In this document: positions 1-8,936 of the stretch, in pieces
Numbering within the stretch: the stretch's first letter is position 1
How the letters are laid out: the number at the start of each line of letters is the position of its first letter
Source of the DNA: CAYFKJ01 sp964401845
GTDB taxonomy: Bacteria > Pseudomonadota > Alphaproteobacteria > UBA2966
DNA: 64,000 nucleotides
Assembly (NCBI GenBank): GCA_964401845.1
Contig: CAYOAD010000001.1
Location: forward strand, 1 to 64,000
Reading direction: 5' to 3'
Translations under genes and position numbers: made by a program
The notes under the pieces: generated by a model
Told to the model about the DNA's origin: nothing
Database searches by the model: none
The model's input: only the letters and a program-made list of their open reading frames with translations

Positions 1-932
1 GTGGTCTTGAAGGCGCGGATTTTTTCCTGCGTCTCGTCCATCATTTTCTTGTAGCCGTCGGTTAGCTCACCGATGGTGAAATCGCCGTGGCTTTCGGAAA
101 ACTTGTTGATGGTGTAGAGCAGCGCCTTGGCGTTGTCCTCCTCGGACATCGTGGCATCAAGGTCGACGGTCTGCGCGCCCACGTCCATGCCCTCACCCTC
201 GGGATCGGCATCCTTGGTCTTTTCCTCTAGGCTTTTTTCCAGGGCTTCGATGTTGAGGCCAGGCTCGTGGACGATACCGAATTTTTCGCCTTCGAGACGA
301 CCGGCGGAGGCGCCGTTTACCGAGTTGGCCTGCAGATGGGCGGAAATGTCGTTGAGCAGGTCCTCGCCGCCCTCCTTGCCCAGCTTCTCCTTCAGGGCGT
401 CGATGCCGTCGAGGTCCAGCAGGGTCATATTGTAGTTCATGCCCTGGGCCTTGCCGGCCTTGAGGGCCTCGTTGGCGATGTCGGCGAAAGCGTCCTTGTT
501 CAACAATCCGGTTTCGGGATCGAGCGCCGCCTCGTCCGGCGCCTCAGCCGTCGAGACCAGCCGTTGCGCCGCCAAGGCGATAAAAATGCGCCCGCCGTGG
601 GTCGGTAACGAGGAGCCGAAAACGGCCACCCGCAAAGGTTTCGCCGCCCCCCTCAACACCCGCATGTTGACCGGTCCGAAACGGCCCTGGTTCTTGGCCG
701 TGGCCAGCGAGGCTTCCACCAGCAATCGGTCCTCGTCGGCGATCAGGGAGAGGAACGACAGCCCGATCAGTTTGTCCGGCGTGACGCCGGCCAGCCATTG
801 CGTGGCGCCGACCGCGTAGGCGACCTTGTTATTGTCGTCGAGCTCGACGAATGCGTCGGCCGCGGCGAACGCGAACGCCACGAAACGGTCCCGTTCCGAG
901 CGCATGTCAGTTGCCGCCGCTTCACCCGCCAC
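1..932 (-). CDS. PAS-like / degenerate GGDEF signalling protein, C-terminus cut by the window edge
   Basis: About 310 residues are visible and the C-terminus lies beyond position 1. Reading the reverse strand from a GTG at 932 (GGAG nine bases upstream) gives an N-terminal PAS-like region of about 115 residues. A GGDEF-type domain follows, beginning DPETGLLNKDAF. The first metal site survives (LLDLDG), but the signature loop reads RLEGEKFGIV instead of RYGGDEF, so cyclase activity is doubtful. Many such proteins continue into an EAL domain, which would lie off the window; this is inference. An internal ATG at 905 is an alternative start, but it lacks the ribosome site. It is transcribed divergently from the HAD gene. 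Confidence 0.75.
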   Translation of the reverse strand, partial: MAGEAAATDMRSERDRFVAFAFAAADAFVELDDNNKVAYAVGATQWLAGVTPDKLIGLSFLSLIADEDRLLVEASLATAKNQGRFGPVNMRVLRGAAKPLRVAVFGSSLPTHGGRIFIALAAQRLVSTAEAPDEAALDPETGLLNKDAFADIANEALKAGKAQGMNYNMTLLDLDGIDALKEKLGKEGGEDLLNDISAHLQANSVNGASAGRLEGEKFGIVHEPGLNIEALEKSLEEKTKDADPEGEGMDVGAQTVDLDATMSEEDNAKALLYTINKFSESHGDFTIGELTDGYKKMMDETQEKIRAFKT

Positions 933-1065
933 TTAAGCGTTCTCCAGGTCGCTGCCCGATGAATGTTTCCAGAGCCATTAAACATATCACGAATTGGAGG
1001 CCCGACAACGACGCCGGGGACGTTCGCCGCTTGCCCTCAAGGCCACAAGGCATCACATTGGTGAC

Positions 1066-1806
1066 ATGGACAAACCTAACTCCGCTGCGGGCGAAAATAC
1101 CGGTATTGAGCGCCTAAACGACGGAATTCAACGGATTCCGGACCTGAATCACGTGGATGTCTGGCTATTCGACCTCGATAACACGCTTTATCCCGCCAGA
1201 TGCTACCTGTTCGATCAGGTCGACCTGCGGATCAACGAATATGTCTCCAATCTGCTGGAATTGGCCATGGATGAGGCCCGGTTGGTGCAGAAATCATACT
1301 TCCGCCAATACGGTACCACGCTGAGGGGGCTAATGGTGGATCACGGTGTCGACCCGCACCACTATATGGATTACGTGCACGATATCGACCTCGCGCCGAT
1401 CGACGCGGCCCCTGACCTCAACGATATCCTCGGACGGCTGCCGGGGCGTAAGCTGATCTTCACCAACGGTTCGGTCCGACATGCCGAAAACGTCACCGGC
1501 CGGCTCGGCATCGAGCACCATTTCGAAGCCATCTTCGACATTGCGGCTGCCGAATTCGTGCCGAAACCGGCGCTGGAGCCCTATCACCTCTTGGTTTCGG
1601 CCCATGGCATCGACCCCAGGGCGACCGTTTTTTTCGATGACATGGACAGCAATCTCGAGCCGGCCGCGGCGCTTGGCATGACCACGGTCTGGGTGCCCGG
1701 TCACAAGGCCTGGTCCGGCACCGGCGACGGCGATCACGTTCATCACGTCGCGGAAGATCTCGGCGCCTTCCTGGAGCTTGCCCTGGAAGGCCGCCCCGGG
1801 GATTGA
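1066..1806 (+). CDS. HAD-superfamily pyrimidine 5'-nucleotidase-like hydrolase
   Basis: The product is 246 residues and is a cytosolic HAD-type phosphatase. Motif I is FDLDNTLYP near residues 35-43, with the two Asp residues that carry out phosphoryl transfer. Motif II is FTNGS, the lysine motif is VPKPALEPY, and motif IV is FFDDMDSN. The DxDNT wording and the helical cap directly after motif I match the pyrimidine 5'-nucleotidase (SDT1-like) branch of HAD-IA. The exact substrate, likely UMP or another small phosphate ester, is inferred from the family. ATG at 1066 is chosen; an in-frame TTG at 994 would add 24 Arg-rich residues unlike the family. dapD follows about 90 bases downstream. Confidence 0.85.
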   Translation: MDKPNSAAGENTGIERLNDGIQRIPDLNHVDVWLFDLDNTLYPARCYLFDQVDLRINEYVSNLLELAMDEARLVQKSYFRQYGTTLRGLMVDHGVDPHHYMDYVHDIDLAPIDAAPDLNDILGRLPGRKLIFTNGSVRHAENVTGRLGIEHHFEAIFDIAAAEFVPKPALEPYHLLVSAHGIDPRATVFFDDMDSNLEPAAALGMTTVWVPGHKAWSGTGDGDHVHHVAEDLGAFLELALEGRPGD

Positions 1807-1898
1807 CAGACGGCGGCGGGACGCTATTTTCAGCCGGCCCCAGGGCTGTCCGTTTTCCACCATTATCCAGTCCACCTGTCACGATCCGAGGAAGCCGC

Positions 1899-2768
1899 AT
1901 GCAACCGTCCGAGATGCAATCGATCATTGAAAGCGCATGGGAAAACCCCACCGACGTCACGTCGGAAACCACCGGTGAAGTGCGGGAGGCGGTCGATGCC
2001 GCCCTGAACGCGCTCGACAGCGGAACGCTCCGAGTGGCTGACAAGAAAGGACCCGGCGACTGGCAGGTCAATCAGTGGCTCAAGATGGCGGTTCTGCTGT
2101 CGTTCAGGCTGAACGACATGACGACGGTACCCGGCGGTCCCGGCGCCAATGCACCCTGGTTCGACAAGGTGCCGTCAAAGTTCGAGGGTTGGGGCGAGGA
2201 ACGTTTCCGCGAGGCCGGCTTCAGGGCGGTGCCCAACTGTGTCGTGCGCCATTCGGCCTACATCGCGCCGGGCACTATTCTGATGCCGTCGTTCGTCAAT
2301 CTGGGCGCCTACGTCGATAGCGGCACGATGATCGATACATGGGCAACCGTGGGCAGCTGTGCGCAGATCGGCAAGGACTGTCATATCTCCGGCGGCGCCG
2401 GTATCGGCGGCGTCCTGGAACCGCTCCAAGCCGGACCGGTCATCATTGAGGACAACTGCTTCATCGGCGCGCGCGCCGAAGTGGCTGAAGGCGTCGTCGT
2501 CGAGGAGGGATCCGTCCTCTCCATGGGCGTCTATCTCGGGGCATCGACCAAAATCGTCGACCGCAGCACCGGGGAAATCTTCGTCGGCCGGGTTCCGGCC
2601 TATTCCGTCGTGGTGTCGGGCACCCTGCCGGGCAAGCCCTTGCCGGATGGCTCGGACGGCCCCGGACTTTACTGCGCCGTCATCGTCAAGCGCGTCGATG
2701 AACGCACCCGTTCCAAAACCTCGGTCAACGAGCTCCTGCGCGTCGAGCTGCCGGCGACCAACCAGTAA
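1899..2768 (+). CDS. dapD: 2,3,4,5-tetrahydropyridine-2,6-dicarboxylate N-succinyltransferase
   Basis: DapD succinylates tetrahydrodipicolinate using succinyl-CoA, in the succinylase branch of lysine and meso-diaminopimelate biosynthesis. The product is 289 residues. It has an N-terminal helical domain followed by left-handed beta-helix hexapeptide repeats (for example HISGGAGIGGVLEP and GARAEVAEGVVVEEGSVL) and a C-terminal region with GRVPAYSVVVSG. The ATG at 1899 is preceded by GAGGAAG at suitable spacing. Upstream in-frame starts give unrelated Pro/Gly-rich sequence. dapE begins 12 bases after the stop, so consecutive pathway steps are probably co-transcribed. Confidence 0.96.
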   Translation: MQPSEMQSIIESAWENPTDVTSETTGEVREAVDAALNALDSGTLRVADKKGPGDWQVNQWLKMAVLLSFRLNDMTTVPGGPGANAPWFDKVPSKFEGWGEERFREAGFRAVPNCVVRHSAYIAPGTILMPSFVNLGAYVDSGTMIDTWATVGSCAQIGKDCHISGGAGIGGVLEPLQAGPVIIEDNCFIGARAEVAEGVVVEEGSVLSMGVYLGASTKIVDRSTGEIFVGRVPAYSVVVSGTLPGKPLPDGSDGPGLYCAVIVKRVDERTRSKTSVNELLRVELPATNQ

Positions 2769-2780
2769 TTCCCGGCAGTT

Positions 2781-3944
2781 ATGAACGCACCCGCCGCCAT
2801 CGGCGCCCTCGAACTGGCCCGCGACCTGATCCGCCGTCCCAGCGTGACGCCCGAGGATGCCGGCGCGCTGGACGTGCTGGCCGGGGCTTTGCGCGCCAAC
2901 GGCTTCGTCTGCCATGACCTGACGTTCAGCGACGACGATACGCCCGATGTCCGCAACCTCTACGCCAGGCTGGGCAGCGGCGAGCCCAATTTCTGTTTCG
3001 CCGGGCACACGGATGTCGTGCCCGTCGGCAACGAGGACGCCTGGACCGTCGACCCGTTCGGCGCGGACGTCACGGACGGCGTGCTTTATGGCCGGGGCGC
3101 CAGCGACATGAAAAGCGCCGTCGCCGCCTTTGCCGCGGCGGCGACGCGGTTCGCATCCGGGCAGGCGGACGGGTTTGGCGGCTCCATCAGCCTGCTGATA
3201 ACCGGTGACGAGGAAGGCCCCGCCATCAACGGCACGCGCAAGGTGCTGGAGTGGATGGCGCAGAACGGCGAGGCCATCGACGCCTGCTTGGTGGGAGAGC
3301 CGACCAATCCGACGAAGCTCGGCGAGATGATCAAGATCGGCCGGCGCGGATCGATGTCCAGCTGGCTGACGGTGTACGGCGCGCAAGGGCACACGGCCTA
3401 CCCCCACCTTGCGGATAACCCCATCCCCCGCCTCGTGAAGATGCTGCAGGTCCTGACCGAAACCGAACTCGACCAGGGCAACGACCATTTCCAGGCTTCG
3501 ACCATCGCCGTGTCCACCGTCGATGTCGGCAACCCGGCCTCCAACGTCATTCCGGCTGAAGCCACCGCGGCCTTCAACATCCGCTTCAACGACGAACATA
3601 GTTGCGCCTCGCTAGAGGAATGGCTGCGCCGTTCGTTCGATGACGTGGGCGGTGCTTACGATCTGAAAATCCATTGCTCGGGCGAGTCCTTCTTGACTCC
3701 GCCCGGCCCGCTGTCCGAATTGGTTGCCTCGGCCGTGCACGACGTTCTGGGCGTCAGCCCCGAGCTCAGTACGACGGGCGGTACGTCGGATGCGCGCTTC
3801 ATCAAGGATTATTGCCCCATCGCCGAGTTTGGTCTGGTGGGGCAAACCATGCACAAAGTCGATGAGCGCGCCGCCGTCGCCGACATCGAAGCGCTGACCG
3901 ATATCTACGCCAAGGTCCTCGAAGGATACTTCGCGGCTGCTTGA
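2781..3944 (+). CDS. dapE: Succinyl-diaminopimelate desuccinylase
   Basis: DapE hydrolyses N-succinyl-LL-2,6-diaminopimelate to LL-diaminopimelate and succinate, using two zinc ions. The 387-residue product has the M20 peptidase pattern: AGHTDVVP with the first metal His, GRGASDMKSAVAAF with the bridging Asp, GDEEGPA with the catalytic Glu, GEPT, and a late metal His in GQTMHKVDE. A central dimerisation domain separates the two halves of the catalytic domain. It sits 12 bases behind dapD, which supports the assignment over other M20 peptidases such as ArgE. Confidence 0.96.
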   Translation: MNAPAAIGALELARDLIRRPSVTPEDAGALDVLAGALRANGFVCHDLTFSDDDTPDVRNLYARLGSGEPNFCFAGHTDVVPVGNEDAWTVDPFGADVTDGVLYGRGASDMKSAVAAFAAAATRFASGQADGFGGSISLLITGDEEGPAINGTRKVLEWMAQNGEAIDACLVGEPTNPTKLGEMIKIGRRGSMSSWLTVYGAQGHTAYPHLADNPIPRLVKMLQVLTETELDQGNDHFQASTIAVSTVDVGNPASNVIPAEATAAFNIRFNDEHSCASLEEWLRRSFDDVGGAYDLKIHCSGESFLTPPGPLSELVASAVHDVLGVSPELSTTGGTSDARFIKDYCPIAEFGLVGQTMHKVDERAAVADIEALTDIYAKVLEGYFAAA

Positions 3945-4004
3945 TTCAAGCCTTCTTGACCGGCTTTGCGCGTTGACCCCGGCGCGTTTGTGCACTACTT
4001 GGAA

Positions 4005-4568
4005 ATGATGCCCGGTTGGCCGGAAATCAGCTCTTCAATTTATGGCGCGTACCGACTAGCTCGGCTCGACGCCGGCGGGCTCGGCTATTTCAACATGTCG
4101 GTGGACGGTTTCTGGCGTTCGTTCTTTGCCGCCGTCATCGTCGCCCCGGCCTACGTCATCATCGTTTTGCTGCGGGATGCCGCCGACCCAGCCGACGCCG
4201 CCACCATGACCCCGGAAATCACGGCCTACGTGATCGGCTGGATTTTTTGGCCGCTCATCATGCTGGTTGTGGCGCGGCTCTTTGGGCTTCTCGCCAATTT
4301 CGTCGGCTACATCATCGTTTACAACTGGTCGAACGTGATCCAGGTAGCGGTCCTGCTGCCCATCGCCCTGATTACCGAAAGCGGGGTCGTTCCCGAGGCC
4401 ATTGCACCGGTCTTGACCATGATCGCAACCGTCTACGTTCTATTCTATCTCTGGTTCGTCGCCCGCACGGCGCTCGGCGCCGCGAGCTGGACGGCCGCAG
4501 CCATCGTCGTGCTCGACGTCATCAGCGGTCTGTTGCTTTCCAGGGGCGTCGAGATCATCTTCGCCTAA
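4005..4568 (+). CDS. Conserved multi-pass membrane protein of unknown function
   Basis: The product is about 187 residues with roughly five hydrophobic segments. These include FFAAVIVAPAYVIIVLL, an Ile/Trp-rich segment around WIFWPLIMLVVARLFG, and further segments to the C-terminus. A short soluble N-terminus (YRLARLDAGGLGYF) precedes the first helix. I recognise no catalytic motif. The start is uncertain: ATG at 4005 or 4008 keeps the well-formed N-terminus, ATG at 4095 would start just before the first helix, and none has a strong ribosome site. Its stop overlaps the stop of the convergent truA by four bases. Confidence 0.7.
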   Translation: MMPGWPEISSSIYGAYRLARLDAGGLGYFNMSVDGFWRSFFAAVIVAPAYVIIVLLRDAADPADAATMTPEITAYVIGWIFWPLIMLVVARLFGLLANFVGYIIVYNWSNVIQVAVLLPIALITESGVVPEAIAPVLTMIATVYVLFYLWFVARTALGAASWTAAAIVVLDVISGLLLSRGVEIIFA

Positions 4569-5308
4569 TCGGGATAGCTGACGCTTTCCAGATAAAGCCC
4601 TTCCGCCGGTGCGGTGGGACCACAAGCCGAACGCTCCCGCGCGGCCAGCACCTCCGCCACCCGGTCTTCCGCCCATTTTCCTTCGCCGACCAGTTTCAAG
4701 GAGCCTACGATGGCCCGCACCTGGTTGTGCAGGAACGAGGGCGCCGCCAGCCGTACGCGGAGGACCTCTTCCCGCCTTTCGACGGATATCGAAGTCAAAG
4801 TCTTGACCGGCGTTTTGGCCTGGCACTGGGCCGCCCGGAATGTCGTGAAATCATGTTTGCCGACCAGTGCCTGGGCGGCGCGGTGCATGGCTTCGGCATC
4901 CAGCGGACGGGGGACGCGCCAGGCCCGGTTGGCGTCGATGGTCAACGGCGCCGCGCGGTTGACGATGCGATAGAGGTAGGCCCGCGCCGTGGCGCTGAAG
5001 CGGGCGTGGAAATCTTCATCGACGATAGCCGCTGACAGAACGGAGACCGGGCGGTCCCGCATATGGGCGTTGAGGGCGTCCCGCACGGTTCTTTCGTCGT
5101 GTTCCCCGCCAAGATCGATGTGGACGACTTGTCCCAGCGCATGAACGCCCGCGTCGGTGCGGCCTGCGGCGAAAGCCGTGACGCTTTCCGCGCAAAATCC
5201 CTCAACCGCTTCCTCGATGACTTGTTGCACGGAAAGGCCGTTCTCCTGGCGCTGCCAGCCGACAAAAGGCGTGCCGTCGTATTCAACGGTCAATCTGTAG
5301 CGGGGCAT
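4565..5308 (-). CDS. truA: tRNA pseudouridine(38-40) synthase
   Basis: TruA converts uridines 38, 39 and 40 of the tRNA anticodon arm to pseudouridine. The product is 247 residues, the normal length. The catalytic Asp is D52 in the motif AGRTDAGVHALGQ. The N-terminus YRLTVEYDGTPFVGWQRQ and the late motif FLHNQVRAIVGSL are typical. It starts 10 bases after the fmt stop on the same strand, which gives the order def-fmt-truA, a common alphaproteobacterial arrangement. Confidence 0.96.
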   Translation of the reverse strand: MPRYRLTVEYDGTPFVGWQRQENGLSVQQVIEEAVEGFCAESVTAFAAGRTDAGVHALGQVVHIDLGGEHDERTVRDALNAHMRDRPVSVLSAAIVDEDFHARFSATARAYLYRIVNRAAPLTIDANRAWRVPRPLDAEAMHRAAQALVGKHDFTTFRAAQCQAKTPVKTLTSISVERREEVLRVRLAAPSFLHNQVRAIVGSLKLVGEGKWAEDRVAEVLAARERSACGPTAPAEGLYLESVSYPD

Positions 5309-5318
5309 CAGCGCCGCC

Positions 5319-6242
5319 TCACCGCGTCAGATCCGCGCCCTTGGGCACCGGAAAGCCGCGCACCAGATCGGCGGCGGACATGGGTTTCTTGCCGCCGCGC
5401 TGAACCACGGTCAGCTTGAGGCCGCCGACACCGCAGGCGATGGTAAGCTCACCGTCGAGCGTGCAACCCGCCGCGCCTTCGGCCTCGATCGGCTCTGCGC
5501 CGAGCACCTTGATGCGCTCTCCGGCATAGGCGAACCAAGCGCCCGGAAACGGCGCCAGACCCCTGATCTGGCGCTCCAGCTCGACGGCCGTCCGGGTCCA
5601 GTCGAGCCGCGCCTCGGCCTTGTCGATCTTGGCGGCATAGGTCACACCTTCTTGCGGCTGCGGCGTCGCTTCGAACTGGCCATCCGCCAGGCGGAAAAGG
5701 GTGTCGACCAGCAGCGGCGCACCCAGCTTAGACAGCTTGTCGTGCAGTTGGCCGGCCGTCATGTCCGACCCGATCGGCAGGGAGGCGCTGGCCAGCACGG
5801 CGCCGGTGTCGAGGCCTTCGTCCATCTGCATGATCGAAACCCCGGTCTCGGCGTCGCCGGCCATGATGGCGCGCTGAATGGGCGCCGCACCGCGCCAGCG
5901 CGGCAGTAGCGAGGCATGTAGGTTGAGGCAACCGAGGCGCGGCGTGTCAAGCACGGCACGGGGCAGGATGAGGCCGTAGGCGACCACGATGGCCGCATCG
6001 GCCCCGACAGCTGCGAATTCATCGACAGCCGCCCGTTCCTTGAGGGAAACCGGAGTGCGAACTTCGATACCGCGCATCGTTGCGAATTCATGGATTGGAG
6101 AGGGTCTGTCCGCCTTACCCCGGCCCGCTGGCCGCGGCGGTTGCGAATACGCACAGGCGATGTCGTGACCCGCGTCAATCAGGGCGTCCAGCGTGGGCAC
6201 GCCGAAATCCGGTGTTCCCATGAAAATCAGCTTGAGGCCCAT
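5319..6242 (-). CDS. fmt: Methionyl-tRNA formyltransferase
   Basis: Fmt formylates initiator methionyl-tRNA from 10-formyltetrahydrofolate. The product is 307 residues. It opens with a Rossmann-type MGLKLIFMGTPDFGVP and carries the family motif SLLPRWRGAAPIQRAI with the HASLLP catalytic context. The C-terminal oligonucleotide-binding domain follows (APFPGAWFAY and onward). The frame is open further upstream, but that extension overlaps def and is compositionally unlike Fmt, so ATG at 6242 is chosen. The gap to the def stop is 10 bases. Def and Fmt act at opposite ends of the formyl-methionine cycle. Confidence 0.96.
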   Translation of the reverse strand: MGLKLIFMGTPDFGVPTLDALIDAGHDIACAYSQPPRPAGRGKADRPSPIHEFATMRGIEVRTPVSLKERAAVDEFAAVGADAAIVVAYGLILPRAVLDTPRLGCLNLHASLLPRWRGAAPIQRAIMAGDAETGVSIMQMDEGLDTGAVLASASLPIGSDMTAGQLHDKLSKLGAPLLVDTLFRLADGQFEATPQPQEGVTYAAKIDKAEARLDWTRTAVELERQIRGLAPFPGAWFAYAGERIKVLGAEPIEAEGAAGCTLDGELTIACGVGGLKLTVVQRGGKKPMSAADLVRGFPVPKGADLTR

Positions 6243-6252
6243 CGCGCCGACC

Positions 6253-6771
6253 TCAAGCCGGCTGTTTTTGCCGCTGAAGTTTCCGCAGCTTGCGCAGTAT
6301 GATATTCCGGCGCATGGCCGAAATGTGATCAACGAACAAAATGCCTTCGAGATGATCCATTTCGTGCTGGATACAGGTCGAAAGCACCTCGCCGGCACGC
6401 ATCGTCTGTTTCTTGCCCTCGCGGTCGAGGTACTTGATCTCAATCTCATCGGGCCGGACGACTTCGGCGAAATGCTCCGGCAGCGACAAACAGCCCTCCT
6501 CGTGAACGCGCTCGTCGGTTGAGGACCAAACGATTTCGGGATTGATCAGAAACAGCGGATTGCCTTGTTCTTCGTCACGCGGAATGTCGATCACGATGGC
6601 GCGCTTCGGCACACCGACCTGGATCGCCGCAAGTCCGATGCCGACAGCGTCGTACATCGTGTCCAGCATGTCGTCCAAGAGACGGCGCATCTCGTCGTCG
6701 ACCGCCTCGACAGGTTTGGAAACGACTTTGAGGCGCGGATCGGGCGCAATGATGATTGGCAGAACGGCCAT
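6253..6771 (-). CDS. def: Peptide deformylase
   Basis: Def removes the N-formyl group from nascent proteins and is a metalloenzyme, usually iron. The 172-residue product has all three family motifs: GIGLAAIQVG, EEGCLSLP with the metal Cys, and HEMDHLEG with the two metal His and the catalytic Glu. ATG at 6771 gives the usual start MAVLPIIIAPDPRLK; another in-frame ATG lies two codons upstream at 6777. It is the first gene of the def-fmt-truA run and is divergent from rmuC. Confidence 0.96.
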   Translation of the reverse strand: MAVLPIIIAPDPRLKVVSKPVEAVDDEMRRLLDDMLDTMYDAVGIGLAAIQVGVPKRAIVIDIPRDEEQGNPLFLINPEIVWSSTDERVHEEGCLSLPEHFAEVVRPDEIEIKYLDREGKKQTMRAGEVLSTCIQHEMDHLEGILFVDHISAMRRNIILRKLRKLQRQKQPA

Positions 6772-6881
6772 GAACATATCGCTGTTGTTGAAACAGCGCT
6801 CTAGGTAAGGCGAGAGACCGTGGTCGTCAAGTGCCGCGGCCGTGCTAGACTGGGTCTCCGTTCGATCAGTTTGCTGCGGGG

Positions 6882-8003
6882 ATGGCGCTCGTCATGGAAA
6901 TTGCTCTTGTAGTCGTGGGCCTGGTGGCCGCGGTGTTGGCCGGTCTGCTATGGCGTCAAGGGCGCTCTGGGGATGATGACGCGGCCCAGCGCCGCCTGAC
7001 CGAAACGACGGAACAACTCATCAAGGCACAGAACGAACTTCAGGGACGGTTGGCGCAGGTGGCGGAAACCACGGCGGCCGGCCAGGCGGCCATCAGCAAG
7101 ACGCTGGAGGAACGCCTTGACGGGGTGAGCAAGCGCATGGGCGACAATCTCGAGCAATCCTCGGCCAAAACGGCGGAATCTCTGGGTGAGCTGAAAAAAC
7201 ACCTGGATGTGATCGACAAGGCGCAGGCACGAATTACCGGGCTCACGGAGCAGGTCGTCAATCTGCAGGACCTGCTGGCCAACAAGCAGGCACGCGGCGC
7301 ATTCGGGGAAATGCAGTTGGAGGACCTCGTCACCAACATCCTGCCGCCGTCGATCTACACGTTTCAACATACACTCTCCAACAACAAGCGCGCCGATTGC
7401 CTGATCAAGCTGCCGGACCCGCCCGGCCCCATCGTGGTCGACGCGAAGTTTCCCCTGGAAAGCTATGAGGCATTACGGGCGGCGGAAGACGATGCCGGCC
7501 GCACCGCCGCCGCGCGCGCCTTCACCCAGGCATTGCAGGTGCACATCTCGGATATCGCAGAGCGCTACATCGTACCCGGCGAAACCGCCGATTCCGCTTT
7601 GATGTTCCTGCCCTCGGAAGCCATCTACGCTGAGCTGCACGCCAACTTCCGCAACGTCGTGGAACGCGCCCACCGCGCCAAAATCTGGATCGTTTCACCG
7701 ACCACGCTGTGGGCCCTGCTCAATACCGTGCGCGCCGTCCTGAAGGACGCCCGCATGCACGAACAGGCCGGCGTCATCCAGAAGGAGGTCGGCGCCCTGA
7801 TCGAGGACGTCGGGCGTCTCGACGACCGCGTCGCCAAGCTGCAGCGCCACTTCGGCCAGGCAGACGAGGACGTGCGGCAGATCCGCATATCCACGGAGAA
7901 AATCGTCAAGCGTGGCGGTCAGATCGAGGACGTGGAACTCGAGGATGAGCAGGTGGTCGAGGATTTCACGCCGCCCGTGGCGCGCATCGGCGGCGAGAAC
8001 TAG
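6882..8003 (+). CDS. rmuC: DNA recombination protein RmuC homologue
   Basis: The product is 373 residues. An N-terminal membrane segment (IALVVVGLVAAVLAGLLW) is followed by a long heptad-rich coiled coil of about 110 residues, then the conserved RmuC domain. That domain includes GAFGEMQLEDLV, VVDAKFPLESYEAL and SPTTLWALLNTVRA. RmuC proteins limit inversions and rearrangements at short repeats, and the domain is nuclease-like. The mechanism is family knowledge and cannot be read here. ATG at 6882 is used; a second ATG lies four codons in. Its stop overlaps the stop of the convergent recR. Confidence 0.92.
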   Translation: MALVMEIALVVVGLVAAVLAGLLWRQGRSGDDDAAQRRLTETTEQLIKAQNELQGRLAQVAETTAAGQAAISKTLEERLDGVSKRMGDNLEQSSAKTAESLGELKKHLDVIDKAQARITGLTEQVVNLQDLLANKQARGAFGEMQLEDLVTNILPPSIYTFQHTLSNNKRADCLIKLPDPPGPIVVDAKFPLESYEALRAAEDDAGRTAAARAFTQALQVHISDIAERYIVPGETADSALMFLPSEAIYAELHANFRNVVERAHRAKIWIVSPTTLWALLNTVRAVLKDARMHEQAGVIQKEVGALIEDVGRLDDRVAKLQRHFGQADEDVRQIRISTEKIVKRGGQIEDVELEDEQVVEDFTPPVARIGGEN

Positions 8004-8602
8004 GCGCCGTCGACCCTGGTGCGCGATTTGAGGGCGGCGCCCAAAGTGCCTTCATCAAGGTAGTCCAATTCCCCGCCGACGGGTACGCCGTGGGCAAGGC
8101 GGGAGACCTCCACGTTGCAGTCGCCCAGCAGATCCGTGATGTAGTGCGCCGTCGTCTGGCCGTCGACCGTGGCGTTCATGGCGAGGATAACCTCGCGCAC
8201 GTCGTCCGACCGGGCCCGCGCGATCAGGTTTGAGATGTTGAGGTCCTCGGGCCCGACGCCGTCGAGGGCCGACAACGTGCCGCCGATGACGTGGTAGCGG
8301 CCTTTGAAGATGCCCGCCCGCTCCAGCGCCCACAAATCGGCGACATCCTCCACGGTGCAAATCAATCCGGCATCGCGCCCCTGATCGCCGCAGATGCCGC
8401 AAGGATCGGCAACATCCAGGTTGCCGCACACCTCGCAGGGATGAACGCCGTCCGCTGCCGCGGCCAGCGCCTCCGCCAGGGGTCGTAGCAGGCTGTCCTT
8501 GCGCTTGATCATGAACAATGCCGCGCGGCGCGCCGAACGCGGCCCCAACCCCGGCAATTTGGCCAGGAGCTGGATCAGACGTTCGATGGAATTGGGTGTC
8601 AC
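8000..8602 (-). CDS. recR: Recombination mediator protein RecR
   Basis: RecR works with RecF and RecO to load RecA at gaps in DNA. The product is 200 residues, the normal length. It has an N-terminal helix-hairpin-helix (LLAKLPGLGPRSARRAALF), a four-cysteine zinc site (CEVCGNLDVADPCGICGD) and a Toprim domain. It is the last gene of the dnaX-ybaB-recR run, 10 bases behind ybaB, an order conserved across many bacteria. Confidence 0.96.
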   Translation of the reverse strand: MTPNSIERLIQLLAKLPGLGPRSARRAALFMIKRKDSLLRPLAEALAAAADGVHPCEVCGNLDVADPCGICGDQGRDAGLICTVEDVADLWALERAGIFKGRYHVIGGTLSALDGVGPEDLNISNLIARARSDDVREVILAMNATVDGQTTAHYITDLLGDCNVEVSRLAHGVPVGGELDYLDEGTLGAALKSRTRVDGA

Positions 8603-8612
8603 GGGTCCCGTA

Positions 8613-8936
8613 TCAGAACGGCAATTTGAAGCCCGGCGGCAGATTGAGGCCGCCGGTCAGTTGCGACATCTCCTCCTGTACCTTGGCCTCCACCCGCGCC
8701 TTCGCGTCGTTGTGCGCGGCCACGATCAGGTCCTCCAGGACCTCCGCCTCGGACGGACTCATCAGCGAGGGATCGACCTTGAGGCCGCGCATCTCGCCCT
8801 TGCCCGTGAGGGTGACGGAAACCATGCCGCCGCCGGATTCGCCGGTGACCTCCATCTGGTCCATGCGTTCCTGCATCTCGCCCATCTTGGCCTGCATTTC
8901 CTGGGCCTGCTTCATCATTTGGCCAAGATTTTTCAT
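8613..8936 (-). CDS. ybaB: Nucleoid-associated protein, YbaB/EbfC family
   Basis: The product is a 107-residue small DNA-binding protein of the YbaB/EbfC family. It starts MKNLGQMMKQAQEMQAKMGE, the usual Met/Gln-rich helix, and ends LPPGFKLPF, the usual Gly/Phe-rich tail. Its start codon overlaps the dnaX stop by four bases, which suggests translational coupling, and recR follows. Position between dnaX and recR is diagnostic for this family. Confidence 0.95.
   Translation of the reverse strand: MKNLGQMMKQAQEMQAKMGEMQERMDQMEVTGESGGGMVSVTLTGKGEMRGLKVDPSLMSPSEAEVLEDLIVAAHNDAKARVEAKVQEEMSQLTGGLNLPPGFKLPF

Noticed and set aside
2175..3599. Long reverse-strand open frame of 474 codons
   Set aside because: It is antisense to dapD and dapE, which have complete family motifs. 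High GC content produces such shadows.
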